The notes below the pieces were generated by a model. That model searched no databases, was not told the DNA's origin, and was given only the letters and a program-made list of their open reading frames with translations. From contig CM037829.1 of NCBI GenBank assembly GCA_021234535.1, positions 32,611,976 to 32,675,975 of the forward strand: a DNA stretch of 64,000 nt, written 5' to 3'. Both the position numbers and the translations under genes were made by a program. The first letter of the stretch is position 1. Each line of letters opens with the position of its first letter. This stretch comes from Stichopus chloronotus. Lineage: Eukaryota; Echinodermata; Holothuroidea; Aspidochirotida; Stichopodidae. Positions 1-11,510 of the stretch are shown here, piece by piece.

Positions 1-394
1 GCAAAGACTGCAGTTATTAAACATGTGATTTTGTATCATTTAACACAAAAACAATAGAATGTATGAAAGTGTGAATTTTAAATGTAAGTCTTAACACTTT
101 ATGAATTTGTGACCAATTTAGCATTTGGGCATATTGCTTTATGGTTTAATGGTATCTAGCTGACTACTGTTTGTTACATGTGGTCTGTAGCTTGCAAATA
201 TTCCGTGTTCCAAATCCAAAGTGCGATACAGTTTCTGGTTGATGTTGTTGTATAGTTATCCAACTTGTTGCATGCCAATCCTCTGACAGTGACATGCACG
301 TTTTATTACGTGGGAGAGATCCGAACCAGCAATTTTTTTTTAGATTTGTGTTTGCTTAATGGTTCATTCCTCTGTTTAAACAACCCTCTTTCAG

Positions 395-1772
395 ATGATT
401 GGAGTCGGGACAAAAAAGATTGACCCTGAGAAATACATCAACCAGTTTTGTTCAATGCTGGGTACAGATGCAAAGGAGGAGAGCTGCGGTCTTTCGTACC
501 TCGGATATTTCTACTTCGGTGGCAACAGGAAATCTTTTTGTAGTAGATTTGGTCAGGGTGCAGTCATTGGAGTTCACTTAGACCTATGGACTGGATCCTT
601 AAGTTTCTATAAGGATGGGACTTTCCTGGGTGAGTGCTGAGTGTGCAAATTATGTTATTCCAAATTTTAGAACAAAATCAGTTGTCATATGCATTGCTTT
701 TGGTCATAAAGACGTTGCACGAATGTACACTGCGCATCTCTTACCTGTCCATACACATCTACTGCATGCTTAAGTTTCAGAGAGACACAAATTATCGTGG
801 AAATCTCTTGCAACGTGTTATACGCACAAAAGTTTTCTATGGAAGAACCTTGCTGCAAAATCATTCTACATGTAGTTGTTTGAATGTAACTTAATTTAAC
901 ACACTCACTGTCACAATGCAGTAGCTGAATGATCAGTCTGTGGTATCATTCTCGTAGATGTCCATCAGTAAATTGACTTTCATTGTACAATCTGATTATT
1001 ACTGCTTTATTGGAATGTTTCCTATAAGCTGTCAATGAACTCTAACCAGAAAGCTTCAAGATGTTATTATTTTTATGCCTTTTAATGTTTCTTTATTATT
1101 GTGTATTATTTTTATTATTTTTATTTTTTACTTTTTATGAATTTTTATTATTCTTATTGCTACATGAACTCTCCATTCAAAAAAAAAAAAAAAACACGGA
1201 AAATTTCCCATAAGTTTTGTGAAGGGTATCATTTTGTTGACTCAGGGAAGCATGGTTTTAAGATCTTTGCACTGTCAAATACACACTGAATATTTGCTGT
1301 GTATACTCATATGAACAGCTTTGATGTAACTTTACAATAAATTGAGGTATGCCTGCCTCTCTCTCGCTTTCGTTTGCAATAAGTAATGATGGCGTATTAA
1401 TGTCTCCTTTCATGCTTAGGTGTCGCTTGTAAAGGACTGAAAGGCCGAGAGTGGTACCCTATGGTCAGTTCCACAGCTGCCAAGTCCACCATGTGCCTCA
1501 TCCGTACAGCCTCTTTTGAATCCTCTCTGCAGTATATGTGTTGTCAAACTTTGAGGAAGGCCATTCCATCGGAGTTGGATGTGTTGAGTGTCTTGAATAT
1601 GCCACCAGGGCTCAAGAAGTTCTTGAAAAACAACCTCTTCTGGCTTCTAGGAGCGCAGATCGGAAAGGAAGACATCAAAACCAGATCGCAAGGCACGCAG
1701 ACTGGTGCAAAGAATAAGCGATCAAGGAAAACTTTGAGGCATATCGTCCCTAGCACCAGCTCTAAGAAATGA
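395..1772 (+). CDS. SPSB3: SPSB3-like SPRY domain/SOCS box protein, last two coding exons (5' part outside window)
   Basis: Two exons join in frame: 395-629 (acceptor ttcag, donor GTGAGT) and 1420-1772 (acceptor cttag; TGA stop at 1770-1772). The junction codon is split G|GT. The first exon encodes the C-terminal SPRY/B30.2 half, with 'MIGVGT', 'SSRFGQG'-like 'CSRFGQGAVIGVHLD' and 'LSFYKDGTFLG'. The second completes SPRY ('REWYPMVSSTAAKS') and carries a SOCS box: a BC-box-like 'SLQYMCCQTLRK' that would bind elongin C, and 'MPPGLKKFL' at the cullin-5 box position. A basic, probably disordered tail follows. Family knowledge: SPSB proteins are substrate receptors of elongin-cullin-5 E3 ligases, and SPSB3 acts largely in the nucleus. 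The ATG at 395 is the first codon of an internal exon, not the true start; upstream exons lie off the left edge. The SPSB3 assignment over SPSB1/2/4 rests on recalled family similarity and is strong but not aligned. Confidence 0.88.
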
Positions 1773-2375
1773 ACTATCGGATCTATTCAACTGAGTGGAC
1801 TGGTTGGCAATCCATCCACTGTAAAGATTATTGAGTGAAAGAGGGATGTAGAAGCCAGCAGCAGTACTGAACTGCATGGACATTGGGATAGTTGTGAATC
1901 ACGTAGCCATGGATATTTGAATTTGCATTGCAATGGTTCACTTACCCATAACCTGTCAATTGAGTTCAACTAGAAGAATGACTTTTAGTTAGCAAAGCCA
2001 TAAAGGTGCACCAAACCCATTAGAGGGGTTGCAGATTTTGGAGAGCCTCCTAGAGTACAAAGCACCTTGTTTACACTGCACTGTGTACAACACACAACAC
2101 AGTGGTGCATTCATTGCCAAGCAGGCCAAATGTCGGCCTTAGTCAAGGCCTAGATTCATTCCGAAACTTGCCAGTTCATAGAGGGCAATGTTAAGTGCCA
2201 CAAATGTATTGTTTTCAGCAAATGCATGGACAGGCATGCAACCTTGTTACTGCTGTAAGTGCACCGTGTACCATACAAAAGTTTTGGTGTAGGCACATGT
2301 AGGCAGGATGTTGTCATTATAATGTGTGCAGTGCCATAGTAAATGCTGGATATCAATAAACATGTACTAACTAAA
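1773..2375 (+). other. SPSB3-like 3' UTR with candidate poly(A) signal
   Basis: The sequence after the stop codon has no further coding signal. An AATAAA at 2355-2360 is the first canonical polyadenylation hexamer downstream and would give a 3' UTR of about 600 bases. This is inferred from the hexamer alone; the cleavage site was not identified. Confidence 0.5.
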
Positions 2376-3145
2376 AAGTGAAAAGTTTACATAGTGTGTC
2401 AAGCTGGGTTGTAGCTGTGGTGGGCAGCGTCTAGTGGCCTCGCCCAGGACTCGTAATTCCAGCCCTGCATTTGCGATGAATTGACACCTCACAGTCAGGC
2501 ATTAACTTCACAAAATGCAGTCAGTATGACCAGAGAAGGTGACTTTGAGTTAACATTTGAAAATTTTGAGAGAAACCATAGTTAGAAGATCAGTTAGAAG
2601 ACCATAGTTAGAAGACTGTGGTTTTCTGACACTAAAACTTGTCTAACTGCAACCATGTCAAGCCAAGGAAAGACTGCACCGAGAACTGGGCAAAATCTTT
2701 CTCCTTAACTACCCTTTTTCCTTCAAAAATCATTCTTCAAGTTTCATACCATTCCTCCGGCACAAATTCCACTTTTAATATTTAGTTCTTATGTGTTTTG
2801 TACTACTCACATGCAAGCAAACAAGAAACTCTAAGTGTCATTTGAGATGACTTTCAATGAGTGATTCGTTTTGGGCAAATGAATTGTGACCATCACCATG
2901 GTGTTTGTACGCCATTTTCCTTAATTTCATCATTTTCTATGTGCTTAATAGAATCATCAATGCAACATTCTCTGTCAAACTTGTTGCATTACACAGATGG
3001 TTAATGGGTCTGCAAGCTGTAGCAGACAAATCGCTCAGCATTTCATACACAGTTGCTGCCATTAGTTTTAGCATTATGCCCCATTCTTTCTTTGGCTGTT
3101 TGCCTCACATGAATATGGTGTGAAGGGGATGGAGGGGTTCCACAA

Positions 3146-3225
3146 ATCAACGATAGCATCGACCAGATCCATGATAGCATCAATTAGATCCATGATAGCA
3201 TCAACCAGATCCATAGTATCAACCA
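3146..3225 (+). repeat. 21-bp tandem repeat, about 3.7 copies
   Basis: The unit is close to 'atagcatcaaccagatccat' plus one base. Copies differ by single substitutions (cgacc, caatt, caacc), and the last is shortened. Because 21 is a multiple of three, the array stays open in several frames on both strands, which produces spurious short ORFs. Confidence 0.85.
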
Positions 3226-4061
3226 GTGAGTGTGAATTGCATTGTAAGGGACTTGACGACTGTGAATTATCAAACCGCCTTACGAACAAAATGCTGCTTT
3301 AAGTGTGAAAATGTCCAAATTTCCATTTTAGGAAACACAGACGATTCATACATTCCATTTTATTTTTTATCAATGACTACGTTTCATCTGTGGTATGTTC
3401 GTCGTTTCTGCCAGAGTACCATGTTGCATGTTACTGTAGTCTTGTGTCATTGGCTGCACTGTTTCTGTATTAAGCTATTCTTCACATGAGGTTGAAAGTA
3501 ATGTTAAAAGCCAAAATGTGACGTTGTTGTAGAGTGAAGGAAGAGGAGACCATGGATGGGATTGCAATGACAATCTCTGAGGTTAAGGAATGAACAGTTG
3601 TGAGTGATAATCCTCAAGGCTATAATCAAGGCTATAGTAAGACAGTCTTAAAATTAAGCATGTAAATGTGGTGAAGTTAATATCACTCAGATTCGGTATT
3701 ACTGGCAGCTAAGAATTTTTGTTATTAGTGACTGTATTCATTCTCAACAAGAGGCTTGCTGAACAAAAAGTCTGTCAAGTGTTTGTAGAAAACTATCTTT
3801 TTGAAGATAATATATTGCTATGTATAAATAATTTGCTTTTTATCGAGGTCAGTTCCGGTGATGAATGGGAGTAGAGCTTATATATTGCCTCTGAAACAGC
3901 TACAAAATAAAGGAATCGTGGCATCTACTGTGCAACGTTGCAGATACACACAAAGAGGTACTGTAAATTGTGCAAATTAAATCATGCAATTAATCGTTAG
4001 GTACCACGATGATTGAACCTGATGTTTTTATCCGGGTACATTCATCGATTTTTATTTTGGC

Positions 4062-4084
4062 GGGGTGGGGGTGAGGGAAACGGG
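4062..4084 (+). other. G-quadruplex motif
   Basis: Four runs of at least three G are separated by loops of 1, 3 and 4 bases (GGGG-T-GGGGG-TGA-GGG-AAAC-GGG). This fits the standard G3+N1-7 rule on the plus strand. No gene or promoter is evident beside it, so any function is unknown. Confidence 0.6.
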
Positions 4085-7039
4085 ATGAACCTGACAGAGA
4101 AAGGATGAGTGACTCTGAGAAATGATTCCAACTGATCAACAGATCAATCACTGAGTGTAAAATTTTACGTTTTCTTTCAGAGTTGTTCATTTTTAATAAA
4201 GAAATAGAAAATGATAACTCCTACTTTTTTGTGATTTCTTTGCATCATTTGGTGAATATTTACCACTTCTGGTAGAAAGCCAGCTGTAAATAACCAAAAA
4301 ACAATAATGACAACTACAAATTTGTAAGCTCTGTGATATAGAATGTAATAAAATTCATGCAACAATTGTATAAACCAATCAAGGCACTTCGTACATTTAC
4401 ATCAGTATTGTTTACAATACACTATGCCTATATAAATATATAGTTTTGAGAGCTGAACCAGGTTACTTAAACCTCTATGTGCTGCTATTGGACAATGATG
4501 GTAACTCCCATCCAACTTTCCCTAACCCCTCCCATATTCTCCCTATTGATTATGTCATGACAGTAAAGCAGATTCAAGGCTAACTCGTTGATGAACAGTT
4601 AGTGTCTTCATGTGGCTAAATATGAGAAATCGCCAAATAAAACCCATTTTTTTCTCTGTAGACTAGTTTTTATTCTCTCTTCAGTATTTCAACTTAATAC
4701 ACGAATTTGTTCGCTTATTCCATTAGATGATGTTGCCATGTAGCTATACATGGTAACAAAGACCATGAACATTGTGGCATGAATCTTACACTGAACCATG
4801 TACGAAACTATCATCACTAAATTGACACAGTGTGTCTTCAAAAGAAAAAGTGCACTTGCCACACAGGCAAGTAAAACATTGCGGTGAATCAATATTCAAA
4901 TCAATAATCAGCAGCTGCTGTTATTGACAGAGAACTGATGAATAGCCACACAAATGAAACCGAACAAAAAGTTAAAAACATACTAAGCTCATAAATAATT
5001 GTCAGAACATTTATGCAGTGCTTTTTTTTTTTTAACATGTTGCTAACATTTAGCAGTTGCTAACAGAGGCACCAAATCACTATTGTCATGCTAGCAATTC
5101 GTATCTTGATGACACATGTGTGCACATATGCAAGCATGATCCGAAAAATCACGTACACCTCTGGGTATGGGTATGGAACTGCACCACAGTAATTTTGCCC
5201 CCTCCCACACCCCATTTTTTCGTGTAAGTGTCAAATTTACCTCACCACACTTCAAACCACTTGCAGAAGGCCACACATAATTTTGAGGTAGCAATCAAGA
5301 CAATACCTGTCGAGTAGTACTGTACAGAGGAAGAAAAAAGGTAAAACTCAAATGTGCAGTCCTTTGGTCACAAGTTCAGTGTTATGAAAGACATAGTGTT
5401 CAACACCAAATCACCTCAGTTAATCACTGCTGTAACTCCTTTATATTTTAACAAATTAAAGTTGTTTACAGATGCTGAAACATGAAGCAGGCAATACAAG
5501 CGAGGTTGAACTCATGGGTATTCCACAAAACCTACCTATTTCTACTTGTTAATTTTTTATATACATTGTACATGTAATTGGGGTTTCAACTTTGCTAGTG
5601 CAACAGATGAAGCAATTCATTTTAAACCATTCAACCATCACACTGTGCAGCAGTTGAAATGGATTACTATGAATTAAATCAAGATGCCAATAATAAACTA
5701 AACAAAACACTATTCATCAAGGGAAATAACCATTGAAAAGAAAAAGAAAGCACCATTCAGGTACTACCAGTTGCATTTCATCTATAGCATAAAATGGTGA
5801 GAACTGAATAATTATGACGGGTAAAATCCGCACAATCTGTACAAAGTACTACAAGCCATGTGAGTCACGTGCACTGGTTCTGTGCCTACTAGGAGTCAGA
5901 CGATCTGAATCTGGTCGAAATAAAAATAAAATGTAAGTCCTTTAGTTGATGAAGCAAATTGAGGATGACGTGTGCATATGTAAACTAGCGACCCAATAGA
6001 TGATCCAAGTAATCTGTGATACTGTATACGTGAACATATGAGGAATTTTACAATTGACCTTACTGTTGATGAAGAAAGCAAGAATAAATGGAAGGACAAG
6101 AAAAACACTGACTCATTCTGAATGAATTTGCTTCAAGAATTATAGAAATGCAGACATTACAATCTCAACCACTCCTTCCTCCCTTTTTTATGGAGAATAC
6201 TACCTGGCAAGTGAGACTGAAAAACAATACAGTATTTGAGTTTGTTATGCTATAAGAACTGCTAATGTTACCTCTACTGCACAGTCTGGTGCAGACATTT
6301 GTTCTCTAGTGACTGAATACAACTAAAATCTTTGATGCTCAGTGAGAGCGACGCAAGGAGTTGTATTTACAGTATATTGATCTGATGGCTATTTATGCAA
6401 CTGTATTTACAATCACACAATGGTTGGGCAATTTTATTAGTTGGGCTCACAGATGAAAACTAGGGGTAAGGAATGTTGATGGTTGAAGGTCATCACTGTT
6501 TAACTGTAGAGTGCAGAGTTAATGTCAAATAGGAGGGTTTTAGAGGGTCAGTCATGGGCAGACTGCTCTGGCAGCAGACATCCTGGATGGTATGGTAACA
6601 GAAAGTTCCCGTTATGGTACATAGAGAGGGTAAATCATTTTCATTATCAACTTTATTTGATGATCAAAGCATTTTGCTGACACAAAGGGGCACAATAATT
6701 AAGCAGAATCATGTTCGATGATCACCGATGATTGGAAAATCATTTAAAAGTTACATGACGATGACAAAGAAGAGACAGGTATGATAGGTCTACACAGTGT
6801 GCTGATATGTTTGCAATTCAACGACACGTTTACCAGTCAGCAAGCATGGTTTGTGTTGACACTACAACCCACACTTCTTTAGTTGAAGGTAATTGGCTCA
6901 TCAGTCCTGTCAGCCAATCAGGAGTATATACCCCTGTGCGCAAATCCGCTGTCACCCACAATCAAGCAGTCCTGTAATTATCGTGAAATTCTTCCTAAGT
7001 GATGGAAGGGAAATAAAGGAAAAGTTGGTAAATATGGTG

Positions 7040-7600
7040 TGAGAACAACACAGCTCGACCTATGTAACATAATTATAAGAAACCATTAGCCATAGCAGAC
7101 AGATATAAAACTCTACCACGGGGAGCAGGGCAAAAAGGACTGGCACAGAACATCTGACCAACTTGAAACGTGTAGCCTGTACCTGTGAGAACGATGGGAA
7201 TTTTCAGCATGATGCTTTAAGAGAAAAATTGGTGTGCTGCCTTCAAAGCTCACTTTACCAATGGAAGCTTATTGCAGAGAGTAATCTCATTTTAACCAAG
7301 GCAGTAGAAATCGCCTTAGCCATGGCAAATGGTAACCCTGGAGGCTAGTGAAATGAGACAAAGCACTGACGAAAGATCAGCCCAGGTTATGAATAAAGTA
7401 AGCCTTCCTGGAGAACCGAAATATGGTCAGAATAGAAAAACCCTAAACATCAAGACAGGCAAGACAGACTGGAAAACATCAGTCATGTCACAGGTGCTTA
7501 AGTCAACACCGAGCAGAGGACTGCTTTCACAGAAGATAATGTTTGTTTCAATTGTCACAAAGTGGGACCTTTAGGAAAAGCACGTTGTCACAAATCAAGT
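7040..7600 (+). pseudogene. Decayed gag of a K02A2.6-like Ty3/Gypsy element
   Basis: Gag-type sequence begins near 7060 ('PLAIADRYK'), continues in another frame through 'EHLTNLKRVACTCE' and 'DALREKLVCCLQSSLYQWKL' to 'TKAVEIALAMA' (7163-7348). This order matches the K02A2.6-like gag capsid C-terminus. A broken zinc knuckle 'CFNCHKVGPLGKARC' follows near 7546, with His replaced by Pro and the spacing altered. Frameshifts occur before 7163 and around 7340, and no start codon or LTR is recognisable. It cannot encode a working Gag. Assignment is by motif recall. Confidence 0.6.
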
Positions 7601-7904
7601 GATCAAAAAAGGTAAAACTGTTAAACAAGTGGAAGGGTGTTTCGGGGAAAACACTTGGCAGGAGGAAAAGGTATCCTCTTCGTATAGTAGTGAAATGCCT
7701 GCAAGTCAGAGGCTGGATCATTTTGAAATCTACAAGGTGAACTTTCCCATCACCAGGGGAACCCATGATGTGAGCCAATAGTTTGGCATGGATAATCTGA
7801 TTGATAATCAAAGAGTCAAGCTAGAAACGGCCCACCGCTTTCCACTAACCACAAGCAAACAGAACTATGCTCAAGACTATAGGGAGAATCTGCAATGCAC
7901 TCTT

Positions 7905-7980
7905 GCTGGCGTGCATAAGCTCAGTATAAAGAGTATTTGTATGGACTATAACATTTACACTGATAGTGTAGTGTACTGAT
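7905..7980 (+). repeat. RNase H fragment of a Gypsy-type pol, paired with a similar fragment at 11,512
   Basis: The stretch starting 'tggcgtgcataagctc' reads 'YNIYTDS' near the conserved TD of retroelement RNase H. A diverged copy of the same 60-70 bp starts at about 11,513 ('tggcgtgcctaagctc'). The two copies flank the element with the primer-binding site at 8912. They are far too long and too different for a target-site duplication. Confidence 0.35.
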
Positions 7981-8081
7981 TGAGCTATGTCCACTAATCA
8001 GTAAGCTATTTCTTTAAGGATGGTACTAAGGAGCACTTTAGTATTTTTTTACTTTCCACACTCTGTGGAATGTTGGCATTT

Positions 8082-8302
8082 CCATATTTGGTCATGTAAT
8101 GACGAGTTTTTCCTCAGAAACATGTACTGTAGCTCTTTGTTGTCCACTGCCTCTTTTCCATATTTGGGCATGCTGATGGTCAGGTTCCTCCTAAGAAACA
8201 AGTGGCTCCTTCTGAGTCCACTGTTTCAACTCCATATTTGGTCAGGTTATGGTCAGCTCCCCCTTGATAAAAAGAAGCTTATTTTTTGGTCACTGTTTTG
8301 AG
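8082..8302 (+). repeat. Three direct repeats of about 75 bp starting 'ccatatttgg'
   Basis: Copies start at 8082, 8158 and 8232. Each begins 'ccatatttgg' or 'ccatatttggg', then has a 'tcctca/ctaagaaac' block and ends in a 'ccactg/cactgtttt' block. They lie directly upstream of the LTR-like stretch before the primer-binding site at 8912, where U3 enhancer repeats would be expected. CC(A/T)6GG-like sequences recall serum-response elements, though the run here is CCATATTTGG, and any regulatory role is inference. Confidence 0.75.
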
Positions 8303-8910
8303 ATGTGACTCCTTCTAAGCCTATGAATAAACATATGTACCCCTCTATTGCTGAGCAATTAGACTTAAGCAGGCAGACCTAGTGAAGTGTTGGCTCATGA
8401 TTGGTCAAAGTGGTCAGTGTTTTCTGTAACTTTTCCAGCTTGTTGTTATGGGTTTGTTGTTTAATGCTCAAGTTGTGAGGCTGGAAGAGTCAGTTTCATC
8501 TTCATTATTCTGAGATACTCTCCATCTGCAAGCACTGAAGAGCATAAACCGTGCTAAGTGTTATTTGTGCAAGGAAACTTTAACTTTTCCTAAGTTGTGC
8601 TGCAAGCCTTGAAGTCTGAAGTATTGAGCAAGATTACGAATTTCCTTCATACTTAATTGGTTGTGGTCGTTGCCATAGTTACGGTGTTCCTGGGCTGTGT
8701 AGACTAACCGATGTTTCCACGCAGAACTTTGTATTGTTGGTCTGAGGCTGTTTTACTTTTCTAACATTATTCTTCTGGTTGGTGTTGATGAAGTGCGCCA
8801 AGTGCTACACTAAAACTGACTGAGAAAATAACGCAACATCATCTGTCTTGTTGTCATTTGCGACGTGGCTCACTGCCAAGCTCCCCATCCCTGTGTCCCC
8901 GTTCCTTTCA
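8303..8910 (+). mobile_element. Probable 5' LTR of a tRNA-Leu-primed Gypsy element
   Basis: The right end is set by position: a CA at 8909-8910 lies one base before an 18-base primer-binding site and is followed by a gag of the same family. The left boundary is not visible; the 75-bp repeats at 8082-8302 may belong to U3. No matching 3' LTR was found in the window, so the length is a minimum guess. Confidence 0.4.
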
Positions 8911-8911
8911 G

Positions 8912-8929
8912 TGGTGTCAGAAGTGGGAT
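8912..8929 (+). promoter_or_regulatory. Primer-binding site complementary to tRNA-Leu 3' end
   Basis: TGGTGTCAGAAGTGGGAT is the exact reverse complement of a tRNA 3' end reading ATCCCACTTCTGACA plus CCA, the acceptor end of animal tRNA-Leu as I recall it. Position just after an LTR-like CA and before a gag frame supports the call. Near-identical sites occur at 20,113 and 20,935. Confidence 0.75.
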
Positions 8930-9138
8930 TCCGAGACAGAGAAGAGAGCACAATACCAGTAGCAGTGGTGACAGGTTAGCATGGTGAAAAAACAGCTTCA
9001 GACCATACCAGTAATTGAGGAGTCAGGTGGTGTAAAAATTTTACTTCCTAGTTTTTTCTTACTACACTATTTGTAATAACTAACATTGTAACTATGGTAG
9101 GTCAGGGTAAAACTAGCAGCAGACCCTACCTCATCTGA

Positions 9139-10066
9139 AATGGGTGGTCAAAGAGACTTCCAAGCATTCAGTGAGTTTTCCATATAGGCCATGGGGTTTC
9201 ATGGGATTCCCCAAGAAAGGTCGGCGAAAGTTAGAGGAGCGCCCATCAGACCCGGAAAACTGACCTTGGCAGAGTGGTTGAATGAATTCAACCAAGTGGT
9301 GGCACCATACCAGCCTACAGATTGTGAGAAGGTACAGGCTTTAGTGGACCACCTTGGTCGCAGTGCCAAGCAAAAGCTGATGTGTCTGCCTGAGGCCAGT
9401 CGGTTCAAGCATGAAGAGGAAATGAAGGCTTTACAACTATGTTTCAAGACAAATGATACCTTGCAGACTCTCAATGGTACCTTTCATACCCAGATCCAAG
9501 GAGAGGGGGAATCCCTTACTGATTTCAACTGGGCAATTATGAGGCTGTACCGGAAGATGGAGGCTGCTGCGCCAAGTCAGACTGAGCTGGAGGCACTACG
9601 CTCTTTAAGGGATTCATCTCTAAAAGATCAATTCTCTCAAGGTGCCAAAGAGGTTTAGGTGCACAGAGAATTAAGGAGGATTGTACTCGCCAACCCGGAA
9701 GCAGACTTTCAAAAGATACAAGAAGAGACCCTGTTGTTGTTTTCAGGATGCAAGGTTTCAACGTCTGGTGCGAGTCAGTGAGGTCTAGACAGAGATGGTA
9801 TATTCTACTATGGAACAGGCAAGCCCATGCCATCCCTGCTCCAATTACTGGAGAATCAAGAAGCCCTGATGAAAGAAGTAGTGCAGCTAAGAGAAGAGGT
9901 TGGAAATCTAAAACATGTTTCTGCAGAGGTGAAAAAGCTGAAAGCCTCCATGAAAAAGATGCAGAGTCCTCAAAGGCCAAGAAGACCAGCTTCAGAGGTA
10001 GAATGTAAGAAGATGGGCCATTATGCTTACAAGTGTCCTGATAAACAAGAGAAGCAGGAAAACTAG
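9139..10066 (+). pseudogene. Gag of the tRNA-Leu-primed Gypsy element, one frame with in-frame stops
   Basis: From ATG 9139 a single frame runs to 10066, interrupted by TAG 9185-9187, TAG 9656-9658 and TGA 9779-9781. The capsid-like part has 'RPGKLTLAEWLNEFNQVVAPY' split over 9257-9315, 'LCFKTNDTLQTL' and 'ADFxxALMRLYxKME'-type 'WAIMRLYRKME', shared with the gags at 20,397 and 21,104. A leucine-heptad coiled coil (near 9830-9960, 'LLENQEALMKEVVQL') precedes a zinc knuckle 'CKKMGHYAYKC' that lacks its first cysteine. There is no frameshift, only point stops, so decay is moderate. The TAG at 10064-10066 could be the native gag terminus, since protease follows in the same frame. Confidence 0.75.
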
Positions 10067-10588
10067 TTACCTCGTCGTCGTCGTTGGCGAAATGGCAGAG
10101 CAGAAAGAAGACGATTTGCCCAATCACAAAAACGAAGGAAGACGAAGGAAGACAACTCTGTTGAGGTGCATGCGGAGACTTTTGAAGGTGGAGTAGATGG
10201 GGGAAGATTGCACCAAGATGTTTCTAATTTTGTGGCCCCAAGTCCGACGGCAAATATAGATGTGGCTGGTGTGGAGTTGGGTTGTGTAGTAGACACAGGT
10301 ACAGAGGCTTCCCTTATCCCTTCAGAAATCTTGAACTCACAATTGGAACCAATGCTAGCACCATTGGGAAAACTGAAGTTGGCCTTGGAGCATAAAGGTG
10401 TGTATGGCCTAGAAGTTCCTGTGGAAGGATTCATGGAGGCACATGTAACGATCCAAGGTAGGTCGGCAATGGTTGGGTCCCTAGTGATGTCACCCGATGT
10501 TTCTTTGTCTGAGCGACGAAAGAAGAATCCTGTACTGCAAGGGTGTGATGCACTTCGCAAACTGACCGCCTCTGAAAAAAAAAGGTGA
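10067..10588 (+). pseudogene. Retroelement aspartic protease region, in the gag frame
   Basis: The frame continues directly from gag after one TAG. An arginine-rich stretch ('LPRRRRWRNGRAERRR') leads to 'VELGCVVDTGTEASLIPSEI' (near 10,265-10,330), with the D-T-G active-site triad of a retropepsin, here followed by T-E in place of the usual A or S. The frame ends at TGA 10586-10588, right after a run of nine A (10,576-10,584). Downstream coding resumes in a different frame, so an indel in the homopolymer probably broke protease-to-RT continuity. It would have cut the element's own polyprotein. Confidence 0.65.
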
Positions 10589-11510
10589 TAATGATGATTT
10601 TAGAATATGGTTGGGTGATGTTTCATTGCCAGTGAAGTTGGATGAAGCAAGGAATCCTTTGCCGAGAGTGGACCTGGTCACTGAATGGAAGACTGAGGTT
10701 ATCCCACCACATTCTCTTAGCCTCATCGAAGCCATTGTTCCTGATCATGTACCGTCACAACGAGGGAAGGTATGGTACATATGCGACAATTCCAATGTTG
10801 ATTGGCATGTACGTGAAGGGTGCATTGACATTACTAAATCAATGGCAGTGATTTGTAACTTGTGTGACCATGATGTTTGCACTCTTCCAAGTAGTCAGAT
10901 AGCAGAGGCTACACTGGTGAAGTCTAAGGATGAAATTTTCACTTCAGAGTATGAAGATGGGATTCTCAAGGTGATGGTGGAAAAGGTCATTACTGATCTA
11001 CCAGAAGAGGACACAACTTTTCCTGCTGGTGACGAGGAGCATGAAACCAGAGAAAGTTACCCTTGAAGATGGCACTCTATACCAGCTACCAACAGGAATC
11101 ACCTTGAATGTGCTACCACATGAACAGGCTGCCAAGGTAGGTGCTGTTTTGAAAGCAAATGAGCCAGTGTTTTCAAAAAATGACTTAGACCTGGGTTACT
11201 GCGACCTGATCCCACACTAGATCCGGACTAAGGATGGCAGTCCTCCTATTCGTTTGCCGTACAGAAGAATCCCTCCTTCCCAGATGGCAGAAGTAAAAGA
11301 TCTACTTCAAGATATGCTGGACCAGGAAATTATCGAGAAATCATGCAGTCCGTATGCAAGTCCAGTGGCGCTGGTACGAAAGAAGACAGGAGCAATTCGA
11401 TTATGTATCGACTATCGAAGACTGAATGAACTGACAGTGAAAGATTTATTCCCCCTTCCTAGAATAGAGGAAACACTAGAGGCTCTAGAGGATCTGCCGA
11501 GTACTATCTT
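10589..11510 (+). pseudogene. Protease-RT linker and N-terminal reverse transcriptase, truncated
   Basis: 10,589-11,066 is one open frame ('GDVSLPVKLDEARNPLPRV'), a spacer of unknown fold. Then a frame change leads to 'VFSKNDLDLGYC', a TAG at 11,218-11,220, and an RT start: 'RLPYRRIPPSQMAEV', 'YASPVALVRKKTGAIRLCID', 'YRRLNELTVKDLFPLPRIEE'. These are RT palm/finger blocks before the first catalytic Asp. Similarity ends near 11,505, so the catalytic YxDD, RNase H and integrase are missing. The junction passes straight into an RNase H piece of another element. Confidence 0.75.

Larger units (their letters stand above)
2376..7020. other. Intergenic stretch without recognisable gene
   Basis: No reading frame here has a domain, a credible splice context or family resemblance. 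The only structured items are a 21-bp tandem repeat (3146-3225), a G-rich run able to form a quadruplex (4062-4084), and short homopolymers. A CCAAT (6914-6918) lies next to TATATA (6925-6930), but they are only 6 bases apart and lead to no gene. Confidence 0.6.

Noticed and set aside
1101..1289. Short open frame rich in Tyr/Phe and Lys
   Set aside because: Low-complexity AT-rich sequence inside the SPSB3 intron.
6914..6930. CCAAT plus TATATA as a promoter
   Set aside because: The two motifs are only 6 bases apart and no transcript-like feature follows apart from a dead gag.
8020..8301. 93-codon open frame
   Set aside because: It spans the 75-bp repeats and has no family resemblance.
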